Notes under the pieces: model-generated | Told to the model about the DNA's origin: nothing | Seen by the model: the letters and a program-made list of their open reading frames with translations, nothing else | Database searches by the model: none | Shown here: positions 6,567-14,201 of the stretch, in pieces | Layout: every line of letters starts with the position of its first letter | Numbering within the stretch: position 1 is the first letter of the stretch | Made by a program: the position numbers and the translations under genes | IMG/VR virus record: IMGVR_UViG_3300010151_000050 | Location: 1-36,104 of that record | Strand: one strand, 5' to 3' | Length of the DNA stretch: 36,104 bases | DNA from: a virus

Positions 6567-9022
6567 GATGGTTATTAGCCTTGGTGTTTTGTTCTACAGC
6601 TTATGGCGCAAGCACTAGCGATCCCAGTGTTTATATTTACGAAAGTGGGCAAGCGCTAATTGACCTGTCAGGAATGTCAGGCACTACTAACATGAACGCT
6701 GGCGATGACCAAGTTTCTGGCTGGAGTCCTAATTTCGGTTTTGACTTTGACTTTTACGGAACCAATTACACACGCGCAAAGATGTCCACTAATGGCTGTG
6801 TCAACTTTTCAGGGCTTAACTGTAGTGATTACACTCCACAGCCTTTGCCTTACAGGGATCAAACGCTTTACCCCTTTTGGACTGATTTAATTCGTAATAA
6901 CAGTTCCAAGATGTTGTTTAAGTCCTTTAGTGATTATGTGGTGTTTGGCTGGTACGGCATGAAAGAGTACAGCTATCCGAACCATAGAGGGAGCAACAAC
7001 TTTGAAGCGATCTTGTGGGCTAACGACAGTTACGAATACCGCTATGGCGCATTAGATATTGCCAAGCATGACGTATTGATTGGCGAACAAAACAGCAGCA
7101 CAGTTCATAGAACCTATAGATATTATGACAAGAGCAACGCTTATCCTACTTGGGATTCATGGGATTCTACTTTTGGTGGTGCTGTTCTGGAGAACGGGGG
7201 AAGCCTCTATGCTGCCAGCTTTGCCAGTCAGTGCAGTAGTAGTGGATTGTTTAGTACCTCTTGTAGCAACTACGATGCGGCTTACTTAACGCAGCAGTGT
7301 GATGCTAACGCTTTGTATAGCTCTGAATGCACCGGATATGAGGCAGCATACACAGCACAACAGTGCGCGGCAGATGCCAGTTATGATGTGTCTTGCTCTG
7401 GGTATTGGGACACTGTTCTTACTTCAAACGCTACAGATGAATACACTGACGTTGTGGATGGGGATGACGTAACTGACTATTACTTTGTTGATGACGATGA
7501 TGACGGGGTAGATTACACAGACACTACAGACACCAACACGATTGTCTCTTTAGGCTATGACGATAACGCGCTTGGTTATAACGAAGAAGATTTTTACGGT
7601 TATGACTTAGACGGTTACGATGAAGATAATACTGGGCAAGATACTATTGTTGTTGTGGTTGATAACGATGTTTTTAATGGGGATGATTTTGGCTTTGGTG
7701 GTGATGATGGAATTGATGACCTACCTGTAATTGAGGTTGTGGAAGTTATTGAAGTTGAAGAGATAGAAGAGGTTTTTGAAGAAACTTTTGAGGAAGTGTT
7801 TGAAGAAGTCATCGTAGAGGTTTTTGAGGAAGAGGTGTTTGAGGAGGTCTTTGAAGAGCCGATTGAAGTGGTAGAAATTATTGAAGAAGTCGAAGAAGTC
7901 TTTGAAGAAGAAATCTTTGAAGAACCCGAAGAGATTATTGAAATTGTAGAAGTAGAAGAAGTAATTGAAGAGCCAGAAGAAGTTATAGAGATTGTAGAGG
8001 CAGAAGAGATCATTGAAGAAGAAATTATTGAGGAAGTAGAAGAGGTAGCAATAATAGTTGAGCCTACGGCCTCGCCTCTTGATGTTACTGGTCTTGCTTT
8101 AAACATTGTGGCCCAGACTAGCGCTTTTGCCGCTCAAAGCTCTTTCAACTCGCAAAGTACAATGGAAAGCCAAAGCTCTTTTACCAGCTCTGAATCGGTA
8201 GATATGTCTTTTAATTATGGCGGCGTAGGCATTGTAAGCACCACTCAAAGCAACTTTGCCGTTGATACCTTAGACATTAAATCTGAATTACTTCAAGTAA
8301 CAGAACAACTTGCCTCTACTGCGGTTGCCGAAATAGATGCGGTTTACGGTGATATAAGCAATGTACAGCTTGCTATGCAGGAAGTCAGACGGGAAGAAGT
8401 ACAACAGCAGGAAGTCCAACAAGAACAACAGCAGCAGCAACAGGTTATTCAGCAGGTAGATACGGGCTTTTTCGATGTTCAGACAGTAGAACAAGAGATC
8501 ATTACCCAGACTGCTAGTGTACAGATGGAAGAAACAGAAGAGTCTGAAGAGTTAGAAGCTACACAAGATTTAGGCGATTCAGCCCAACAGATGCAGTTTG
8601 AGCAAGACTTTAACGATGCGTTAGGTGCAGGTCAGAGTGTCGGTCAGTTTCTAAGCCAACAGGCTCCAGACTTTGGGCAATTTGATGTTGCTCCTCCTAG
8701 CGTAGAAGAGCAGCAGACTGTTCGCAGGGCTGAGAACGCCATACAAACTATGACCAGTGCAGAGATTGAGCAAGCTCAAGATTCACAGCTAGAGGGAATG
8801 CAAGACTCTGGTGGATTTGACGATCAGTCTTTAACCATTCTCCTGATGGGCAGAGTTGAAGGCGTAGAGGCGTACAACATAGACTTGATTGATCAGCAGC
8901 AGTGGTATCAGTCCAGAGAAATATACGGTGGAAATGCGCCTGTAGATGGAAATGTAAGAGCCTTGCAAGGACAGGGCGCACAGCGCTTTCAGGACTTGGT
9001 AGGACAACAGTATGAACGATAA
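6563..9022 (+). CDS. Exported mosaic protein: NIDO-like, Cys repeats, Asp-rich and Glu-rich regions
   Basis: An 819-residue protein with a Sec signal peptide (MRWLLALVFCSTAYGA). Residues ~26-190 resemble a nidogen-like (NIDO) beta domain: GFDFDFYGTNYTRAKMSTNG, YPFWTDL, FEAILWANDSYEYRYG. Residues ~220-280 hold three units of the type QCxxxxLYSxxCxGYxxAY. Residues ~292-387 are Asp-rich with a DDDDDGVD stretch, suggesting calcium binding. Residues ~388-500 are a Glu-rich array of EEVFEE and EEVIEIVE units, probably helical. The rest is Ser/Gln-rich (SFNSQSTMESQSSF, a Gln run near 630) ending in a helical tail. It overlaps the upstream gene by ATGA and the next gene by 11 bases. The role is unknown; export or display is inferred. 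Confidence 0.75.
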   Translation: MRWLLALVFCSTAYGASTSDPSVYIYESGQALIDLSGMSGTTNMNAGDDQVSGWSPNFGFDFDFYGTNYTRAKMSTNGCVNFSGLNCSDYTPQPLPYRDQTLYPFWTDLIRNNSSKMLFKSFSDYVVFGWYGMKEYSYPNHRGSNNFEAILWANDSYEYRYGALDIAKHDVLIGEQNSSTVHRTYRYYDKSNAYPTWDSWDSTFGGAVLENGGSLYAASFASQCSSSGLFSTSCSNYDAAYLTQQCDANALYSSECTGYEAAYTAQQCAADASYDVSCSGYWDTVLTSNATDEYTDVVDGDDVTDYYFVDDDDDGVDYTDTTDTNTIVSLGYDDNALGYNEEDFYGYDLDGYDEDNTGQDTIVVVVDNDVFNGDDFGFGGDDGIDDLPVIEVVEVIEVEEIEEVFEETFEEVFEEVIVEVFEEEVFEEVFEEPIEVVEIIEEVEEVFEEEIFEEPEEIIEIVEVEEVIEEPEEVIEIVEAEEIIEEEIIEEVEEVAIIVEPTASPLDVTGLALNIVAQTSAFAAQSSFNSQSTMESQSSFTSSESVDMSFNYGGVGIVSTTQSNFAVDTLDIKSELLQVTEQLASTAVAEIDAVYGDISNVQLAMQEVRREEVQQQEVQQEQQQQQQVIQQVDTGFFDVQTVEQEIITQTASVQMEETEESEELEATQDLGDSAQQMQFEQDFNDALGAGQSVGQFLSQQAPDFGQFDVAPPSVEEQQTVRRAENAIQTMTSAEIEQAQDSQLEGMQDSGGFDDQSLTILLMGRVEGVEAYNIDLIDQQQWYQSREIYGGNAPVDGNVRALQGQGAQRFQDLVGQQYER
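7735..8062 (+). repeat. Glu-rich tandem-like repeat tract (EEVFEE/EEVIEI)
   Basis: About 330 bases of GAA/GAG-rich sequence encoding reiterated EEVFEE, EEVIEI and EEPEE units. Periodicity is four to six residues with hydrophobic residues every third or fourth position, as in long amphipathic helices. The long Ser/Thr-rich frame on the opposite strand is an artefact of this composition. Confidence 0.75.
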
Positions 9023-9557
9023 GACAGAATTAGAGTTTGGCGGAGCTACGATAAGCGGCAGCAAGATACTCCTTATAGTTCCTCTTTTGGGGGCGATTGG
9101 TGGGTCTATGTGGGGCGGCTTTGAAGTATACCAGCGCTTAATTGATGCTGAGACCGCCATTACTGAGTATGTCAGTCCTGACTTTAGTGGCTACGATGAG
9201 GCTTTAGCAGTCCTAGAAACACGGCTTACAGACCAATCTCGTATACTTGATACAGTAGAAGACTCGCTAAGAAATGAAACCGATGCTATGCAAGCCCAGA
9301 ATCAGCGTATGTTGGCAAACATTAATGACCAGATAGACACTATAGAAAGCGATGTGAGGCAGTCTGAGAGCATTGCAAGGACGGCAGAGGATACCGTGGC
9401 AGATACCACTAGAGAGCTTAGAGACGATGTGTATGCCTTAGAAGAGCGGGTAAACGATACACTTAGAGATGTAGACTTAGAATTAAGAGAGATACGAGAC
9501 GATCTGGAAAGTAGAATTCAACAAATGCTAGACAATCCACTTAATGACAATGAGTAA
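9012..9557 (+). CDS. Signal-anchored periplasmic coiled-coil protein (possible inner-membrane spanin)
   Basis: A 181-residue protein with a short N-terminal segment ending in Lys18, one transmembrane helix at about residues 19-38 (ILLIVPLLGAIGGSMWGGF), and a long acidic coiled coil to the C-terminus (for example TRELRDDVYALEERVNDTLR). The positive charge before the helix favours N-in, C-out topology, so the coiled coil would lie in the periplasm. That is the layout of lambda Rz-type i-spanins, and the gene opens the lysis cassette. It is longer than typical Rz (~150 residues). An alternative is a membrane-bound virion or superinfection protein. The spanin call is inference from topology and context. 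Confidence 0.7.
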   Translation: MNDKTELEFGGATISGSKILLIVPLLGAIGGSMWGGFEVYQRLIDAETAITEYVSPDFSGYDEALAVLETRLTDQSRILDTVEDSLRNETDAMQAQNQRMLANINDQIDTIESDVRQSESIARTAEDTVADTTRELRDDVYALEERVNDTLRDVDLELREIRDDLESRIQQMLDNPLNDNE

Positions 9558-9562
9558 TTAAT

Positions 9563-10261
9563 ATGGCGAAAGCTGAGCGGTATGTACTGGAAAATGCTTG
9601 TAAGTATGCGGCCTTGGCTTATGAAGACGAGATAGAAAACGCCATAAAGATAGAATCAAGACTTACCTCTACCACTGCGTTTGTGGTTAAACGAAAACAC
9701 AATGACATTATTTGTTTTCGCGGCACTCAACAGCTACGCGACTGGCTGTTTAATCTTAGTGCAATTCCTGTTCCCTATGCAGGCAGGCTATGCCATTCAG
9801 GTTTTGTCGCAGCTCACGCCTCTGTCTGGGGCAAGATAAAGAAGCATATTGATTTCGATAAACCTACGTTGATTTGTGGACACAGCTTAGGTGGCGCTCT
9901 TGCTGAGTTGTCAGCAGCAAAAATACACAAGAAACACACGCAGTTATCGTTAGTTACCTTTGGCAAGCCTAATACTTTCTTTAAAGGTTTTAAGCGTCCA
10001 ATGAACTTAAAAGATCAGGTGTCTGTGGTGTCAGGAAGTGACTTGGTTGCGCGTATACCGCGCCTTTGTTATGGCCCTAGCGTCAGTCAAAGCATCATAT
10101 TCCATGCTAACAATGGCGATGACTTTGTTGATCCTTCCTCAGAGCTAAAGAGGCGGGATTTTATGAGCGCTAAAAAAGAAGCCATATCTGACCATTTTAT
10201 GCCGGGGTACAAGAAGAGGCTGTTAAAATTTTTATCACGGGGAAAATCTCAAAATGCGTAA
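9563..10261 (+). CDS. Class 3 lipase (alpha/beta hydrolase)
   Basis: A 232-residue protein with the full class 3 lipase pattern: FRGT at 52-55, nucleophile elbow GHSLGG with Ser108, and SGSDLVARIP with Asp160, followed by candidate acid/base His211 in DHFMPGY. The triad Ser108-Asp160-His211 is intact. There is no signal peptide or transmembrane helix, so the enzyme stays in the cytoplasm until the membrane fails or is carried by another route. Class 3 lipases hydrolyse acyl esters of glycerolipids. Between a signal-anchored coiled coil and a lipoprotein, just before holin and endolysin, it is likely a lysis-stage lipase. A virion-borne or metabolic role cannot be excluded. It overlaps the next gene by eight bases. 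Confidence 0.88.
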   Translation: MAKAERYVLENACKYAALAYEDEIENAIKIESRLTSTTAFVVKRKHNDIICFRGTQQLRDWLFNLSAIPVPYAGRLCHSGFVAAHASVWGKIKKHIDFDKPTLICGHSLGGALAELSAAKIHKKHTQLSLVTFGKPNTFFKGFKRPMNLKDQVSVVSGSDLVARIPRLCYGPSVSQSIIFHANNGDDFVDPSSELKRRDFMSAKKEAISDHFMPGYKKRLLKFLSRGKSQNA

Positions 10262-10481
10262 TTTATTATTAGTGGGGTTAGTAGGGTTAAGCTCTTGCAC
10301 AGTTTCAGAAGAGATGATTGCAAATAAAGAGTTGTATTGCTCTGGAGTCTATAAAGGTATTAGGGCTGTAGGTCGCGTAGCTACTGAAGTTACAACTGGC
10401 ATAGCGGTTCCTGATGTTTGCGATACTATTGACGAAATTGTCGAGGAGGAAGAGGCTGAAGCAACTGACAAAAGTGGTTAG
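10254..10481 (+). CDS. Small lipoprotein (possible outer-membrane spanin)
   Basis: A 75-residue protein with a lipoprotein signal: hydrophobic LLLVGLVGLSSC, with the LSSC lipobox placing the lipidated Cys at residue 15. The +2 residue is Thr, not Asp, which favours outer-membrane sorting by Lol. The mature part is ~60 residues with two further cysteines and a very acidic tail (EIVEEEEAEATDKSG). Size, lipidation and position just before the holin fit an o-spanin partner for the coiled-coil protein encoded at 9012-9557, but it lacks the Pro-rich character of lambda Rz1. It overlaps the lipase stop by eight bases. Confidence 0.7.
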   Translation: MRNLLLVGLVGLSSCTVSEEMIANKELYCSGVYKGIRAVGRVATEVTTGIAVPDVCDTIDEIVEEEEAEATDKSG

Positions 10482-10519
10482 TAATGTGGAAGCTCTTATC
10501 AAGTTATGGCTAATCTTTT

Positions 10520-10987
10520 ATGAAACTTAAAGGTTTACTAGGAGCATTGGCTCCTACGTTACTTAAAACAGTAACCAGCAGCAATCCTATTGCGGGAATG
10601 GCAATTAAGCTGGCAGCTAAAAAGCTAGGAATGCCAGAAAACTCCAGCATAGAACAGATTGAAGAAGTGGTTGAGAATGAACCAGAAAAGGCCGAAGTGC
10701 TGCAAGACGCAGAATTAGAGATAAAAAAGCTCACTGCGAATATCGAGGGGTTTCGACTTGAAACGGAAGATAGGCAAGACGCAAGAAAGACTTTTGCTAA
10801 AGACCCTACGCCCAAGCTTATTGCAATTTTGGCAATGGTTGGGTTTTTGGCGTATATATTTATGGTTACGCTACAAGCTCCTGAAAGCAATGACGATGCT
10901 ATTGTCAACCTCGTTCTTGGTTATCTTGGGGGTCTTGTTAGTGGCATTGCCAGCTTCTACTTCGGAAGCTCTCATAACGGAAATTAA
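10520..10987 (+). CDS. Holin (GTA_holin_3TM-like)
   Basis: A 155-residue protein. The N-terminus (MKLKGLLGALAPTLLKTV, NPIAGMAIKLAAKKLG) is the amphipathic start seen in the GTA_holin_3TM family. A charged helical middle (about 42-90) follows, then two clear transmembrane helices at about 98-118 (LIAILAMVGFLAYIFMVTL) and 128-148 (IVNLVLGYLGGLVSGIASFYF). It directly precedes the endolysin, separated by one base after its stop, and would form the inner-membrane lesion that frees the endolysin. The family match is recalled from this layout. Confidence 0.8.
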   Translation: MKLKGLLGALAPTLLKTVTSSNPIAGMAIKLAAKKLGMPENSSIEQIEEVVENEPEKAEVLQDAELEIKKLTANIEGFRLETEDRQDARKTFAKDPTPKLIAILAMVGFLAYIFMVTLQAPESNDDAIVNLVLGYLGGLVSGIASFYFGSSHNGN

Positions 10988-10988
10988 G

Positions 10989-11423
10989 ATGGACAAGTTA
11001 ATTGCACAACTCAAGCGTCATGAAGGCGTTAAAAACCATGCGTATAAGGATCAGTTTGGTACTTGGCACATTGGCGCGGGACGGAATATCCACCCTGATG
11101 GCCCTAACAAAGGCATGGGCATAAGCGACACAGAAATAGACTATATGCTCAGCAATGACGTAGCTCGAACAATTGCAGAATTAGCCAAGGAATACCCTTG
11201 GTTTAATGATCTGGAAGATGGGGCTAGGCGTGACGGAATTATCAATATGCACTTTAATCTGGGCCGGGTTCGATTTTCTAAGTTCAAAAAAGCTATTGCT
11301 CATATGGAGTCAGGCAACCATAACTTAGCAAGCGTAGAGTTTTTAGACAGTTTGTGGGCCAAGCAAGTAAAAGGTCGAGCCTTGGAAGTAACTGATATGA
11401 TTAAGACAAATACCTATGTATGA
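10989..11423 (+). CDS. Endolysin, GH24 (T4-type) lysozyme
   Basis: A 144-residue muramidase from the ATG at 10989, which follows the holin stop. A longer in-frame extension into the holin gene has no lysozyme character. The GH24 core is clear: RHEG with catalytic Glu12, AYKD with Asp21, then GTWHIGAGRN. Relative to T4 lysozyme (Glu11, Asp20, Thr26) the position equivalent to Thr26 is His27, with Thr two residues earlier. The later DGIINMHFNLG segment corresponds to the conserved (A/V)xxxxFNxG helix. There is no signal peptide or SAR helix, so release depends on the holin. It cleaves the MurNAc-GlcNAc bond of peptidoglycan. It overlaps the nuclease gene by eight bases. Confidence 0.92.
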   Translation: MDKLIAQLKRHEGVKNHAYKDQFGTWHIGAGRNIHPDGPNKGMGISDTEIDYMLSNDVARTIAELAKEYPWFNDLEDGARRDGIINMHFNLGRVRFSKFKKAIAHMESGNHNLASVEFLDSLWAKQVKGRALEVTDMIKTNTYV

Positions 11424-11823
11424 GTACAAAGCTACTGTTGTAAAAATCGTTGATGGAGATACTGTCGATGTTGATGTTGATCTTGGTTGGAATGTCGTTA
11501 TTCGTGGGAGTAGTGGCCGCATTCGTTTGTTTGGAGTTGATACTCCCGAGTCTCGTACCCGTGACAAAACAGAAAAGAAATTCGGGCTTTTAGCTAAAAA
11601 GTTTGTAGAAGCCTTTATGCCAGTAGGTACAAAGGTCATTTTGAGAACCCATGAAAAAGGCAAATACGGTAGATACCTTGGGGATTTTAAAGTGGGCAAG
11701 AAATGGTTGTGTAAAGAACTTTTAAAACATCATCACGCTGTTGAATATACTGGTCAAAACAAAAAAGATATTCAGGCAGCTCATCTTGTTAACAGGTCAA
11801 GGGTAGTAGTAGATGCTAGTTAA
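11416..11823 (+). CDS. Staphylococcal-type nuclease (SNase/thermonuclease)
   Basis: A 135-residue protein with the SNase OB-fold signature: IVDGDT at 11-16, IRLFGVDTPE at 36-45 and KYGRYLG at 83-89. Residues equivalent to the catalytic set of staphylococcal nuclease are present: Arg37, Asp42, Glu45 and Arg86, with Asp15 as another calcium ligand candidate. The family cuts DNA and RNA in a calcium-dependent way. There is no signal peptide, so it acts in the cytoplasm or after lysis. The eight-base overlap with the endolysin suggests late expression. Host DNA scavenging, viscosity reduction at lysis, or packaging into the virion are all possible. It overlaps the tail hub start by 11 bases. Confidence 0.88.
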   Translation: MYEYKATVVKIVDGDTVDVDVDLGWNVVIRGSSGRIRLFGVDTPESRTRDKTEKKFGLLAKKFVEAFMPVGTKVILRTHEKGKYGRYLGDFKVGKKWLCKELLKHHHAVEYTGQNKKDIQAAHLVNRSRVVVDAS

Positions 11824-13663
11824 GTACGAATTCAAGCCCGGAATAGACAAGGAAGGAACCCAGCTAACTGCTGGTAGTGGTTGGTATGATTCTGACAAAA
11901 TCCGCTTTCGTAAGGGCAGACCTGAACAGATAGGCGGATGGGCAAAGTATTCAGCTAACGCATTCTTAGGCGTATGTCGCTCTTTGTTAGACTGGGTAGC
12001 TCAGTCGGCTATTGACTATCTGGGAATTGGAACCAACCTGAAGTTTTATATAAATCTGGGTGCTGGTTATAACGATGTCACCCCGATAAGAACTACTACG
12101 CTTGCTGGAGCGGTAACCTTTGGGGCTGTTAATGGCTCTTCAACGCTGACTGTTACTAACACTAACCACGGCGCTGTAGTTAACGACTTTGTAACTTTCT
12201 CTGGGGCTGTAACATTGGGCGGCAATATTACTGCTGCGGTGCTTAATCAGGAGTACCAGATAGCCTCTATTACCGATGCAAATATTTACACTATTACAGC
12301 TAAGAACACAGCAGGAGTTACGGTAACAGCCAATGCCTTAGACACGGGCAACGGTGGGGCTGCTGTAGTTGGCGAGTATCAGATAAATACAGGTCTTAAC
12401 ACCTATGTCTCTGCCTCTGGATTCGGAGCAGGCACATGGGGTAGCGGAGGTTGGGGAGGTTCAACGCCTATTGGTGCTGGCAATCAGCTTAGGCTGTGGA
12501 GTCAGGACACTTTCGGTAATGATCTTCTTTTCTGTGTTCGTGGTGGTGGTGTTTACTACTGGGACGAAAGCGTAGGCACAGGAACAAGAGGAGTTGCTCT
12601 TGTTGACAAGGCAGGAGCAGTAAGTCCTCCCACTCTTGCGTTGCAGGTAATGGTCTCAGATACAGATCGTCATACGATTTGTTTTGGCTGCACCCCTATT
12701 GGTAGTGCAACACTTGATCCGTTGTTTGTGCGTTGGTCTGACCAAGAAAGTCCGTTTGACTGGACTCCTACCTCTCTTAATACCTCTGGAGGGGTAACAC
12801 TTACTGCGGGTTCTTATATCGTTGGAGCCATCAAAACGCGGCAGGAAATACTGATTTTTACTAACAACAGTATTCACTCCATGCGGTTCTCTGGAGCGCC
12901 TTTTACCTATGAGTTTGATGTGGTGAATGAAGGCTTGTCGATGGTTTCACCTAACGCGGCTACCAATGCTGGCGATATGGTGTTCTTCATGGACAGAGGA
13001 GGATTCTACTTTTATAACGGAGCAATACAGCGGCTTAAATGTACCGTGCTGGATTATGTGTTTAGTAATCTTAACGCTTCAGAAGAATTTAAAATTTTTG
13101 CTACTGCCAGTCTCGATTTTTCAGAGGTCTATTGGTTCTATCCGGTTGGTAGTGGTAACACAGAATGTACTAACTACGTTTCTTACAACTACCTTGAGGA
13201 TTCGTGGGCAGTAGGAACCTTGGAAAGAGGTGCGTGGATACCTGCAAACACCAGAACCTTTCCGATTGCGGCTACTAATATAGTATCCAGTAACGAGAAT
13301 TACCTGTACAACCATGAGAATGGTTATGACGATGATGGCGGTGCTATGAATGCCTACATTGAGTCAGGGGGTATTGAAATGGGAGATGGCGAAGAGTTCA
13401 TGTTTGTAAACCGCATGATTCCTGATTTTCATTTTCGTGGAGCTACTGGCAGCGCAGCAATGACGGTTACTTTAAAAGGAAAAGATTTTCCTCTTAACTC
13501 CAGTACCACGCTGGCAACAAGTACGGTTACTAATACCACTAACCAGTCATTCATAAGAGCGCGTACCCGTGAATCTATTGTCAGGTTTGCAAGTACAGGG
13601 ACTGGCTACGGATGGACTCTTGGTCAGATGAGGTTTGACGTTAAACCAGACGGGAGGCGTTAG
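11813..13663 (+). CDS. P22 gp10-like tail hub / packaged DNA stabilisation protein
   Basis: A 616-residue protein whose start (LVKYEFKPGIDKEGTQL, IRFRKGRPEQIGGWAKY) is the diagnostic N-terminus of P22 gp10-like packaged-DNA stabilisation proteins, found in short-tailed phages. The rest is beta-rich with an inserted Val/Thr/Ala-rich stretch (about 95-190), a Gly/Trp loop (GFGAGTWGSGGWGGS) and repeated propeller-like strands (WSDQESPFDWTP, IHSMRFSGAPFTYEF, GGFYFYNGAIQRL). In P22, gp10 is a beta-propeller adaptor under the portal. Its presence points to a podovirus-type tail. The stop shares a base with the GTG of the next gene. Confidence 0.7.
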   Translation: MLVKYEFKPGIDKEGTQLTAGSGWYDSDKIRFRKGRPEQIGGWAKYSANAFLGVCRSLLDWVAQSAIDYLGIGTNLKFYINLGAGYNDVTPIRTTTLAGAVTFGAVNGSSTLTVTNTNHGAVVNDFVTFSGAVTLGGNITAAVLNQEYQIASITDANIYTITAKNTAGVTVTANALDTGNGGAAVVGEYQINTGLNTYVSASGFGAGTWGSGGWGGSTPIGAGNQLRLWSQDTFGNDLLFCVRGGGVYYWDESVGTGTRGVALVDKAGAVSPPTLALQVMVSDTDRHTICFGCTPIGSATLDPLFVRWSDQESPFDWTPTSLNTSGGVTLTAGSYIVGAIKTRQEILIFTNNSIHSMRFSGAPFTYEFDVVNEGLSMVSPNAATNAGDMVFFMDRGGFYFYNGAIQRLKCTVLDYVFSNLNASEEFKIFATASLDFSEVYWFYPVGSGNTECTNYVSYNYLEDSWAVGTLERGAWIPANTRTFPIAATNIVSSNENYLYNHENGYDDDGGAMNAYIESGGIEMGDGEEFMFVNRMIPDFHFRGATGSAAMTVTLKGKDFPLNSSTTLATSTVTNTTNQSFIRARTRESIVRFASTGTGYGWTLGQMRFDVKPDGRR

Positions 13664-13869
13664 TGGCACAAAAAACTAACTCAGTAGTATTGCCTACGGC
13701 AAATACTGCGTATGACTTCCAGAATGAGCTTACTTTGAGAAGAACCATTGAGCGTTCTTTTGCCGATGTTCAGGATAACATTACTGAAATAAATCAAAAG
13801 GTAAGCAAGGAAGAGTCATTGGCAATGAAGCGGTTTCAATTTCTGCTGATGGGGGCTTCTAATGGCTGA
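13663..13869 (+). CDS. Small conserved phage protein, GTG start
   Basis: A 68-residue protein (SVVLPTANTAYDFQNELTLRR, then a helix ending KRFQFLLMGASNG). It starts with GTG at the upstream TAG (taGtg) with a GGGAGG five bases before it, so translation is probably coupled to the tail hub gene. Proteins with an LPxANxAYD(F)xNE N-terminus recur beside gp10-like genes in marine phages. Function unknown; a small virion accessory protein is likely. Confidence 0.7.
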   Translation: MAQKTNSVVLPTANTAYDFQNELTLRRTIERSFADVQDNITEINQKVSKEESLAMKRFQFLLMGASNG

Positions 13870-14191
13870 TGCGATTAAGGTACTGGGACAGCTTGATGCC
13901 GCAGCTACGACAACAGAAACACTTTATACGGTTCCTGATCTTAATTTAACGACTGTGAGTTCTCTGGTGGTGTGTAACCGCAACGGAACAGCACAGACTT
14001 TCCGCCTGACTGTCCATGTGGCAGGAGCAGGCGCTGATAACAAGCAATATCTTTATTACGACAAAGAAGTGGCAGCGAATGATTCGCTTGCCATAATTAT
14101 CGGAATGACTCTTAACCAAGCTGATGTGGTTAAAGTTTATGCTGGCGGTACTGGCATGAGTTTTAACCTGTTTGGCGTGGAAACCAGTTAG
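13862..14191 (+). CDS. Small beta-rich virion protein
   Basis: A 109-residue protein, beta-rich: KVLGQLDAAATTTETLYTVP, SSLVVCNRNGTAQTFRLTVH, YYDKEVAANDSLAIIIGMTL and DVVKVYAGGTGMSFNLFGVE. This pattern (LGQ, LYTVP, VCNRN, ANDT, GxTL, VxVYA) is a family I recall in many marine phages, thought to be a structural or decoration protein. There is no signal peptide. It overlaps the upstream gene by eight bases and lies before the internal virion protein genes. Confidence 0.72.
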   Translation: MADAIKVLGQLDAAATTTETLYTVPDLNLTTVSSLVVCNRNGTAQTFRLTVHVAGAGADNKQYLYYDKEVAANDSLAIIIGMTLNQADVVKVYAGGTGMSFNLFGVETS

Positions 14192-14201
14192 GATTACAAA
14201 T

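Noticed and set aside
7615-8106. 163-residue Ser/Thr/Ile-rich frame on the minus strand
   Set aside because: It is the antisense of the Glu-rich repeat; its regular composition follows from GAA/GAG-rich coding on the plus strand, and it has no ribosome site or neighbours on that strand.
10758-10988. N-terminal extension of the endolysin frame
   Set aside because: It is the out-of-frame reading of the holin gene; the GH24 domain starts directly at the ATG at 10989.
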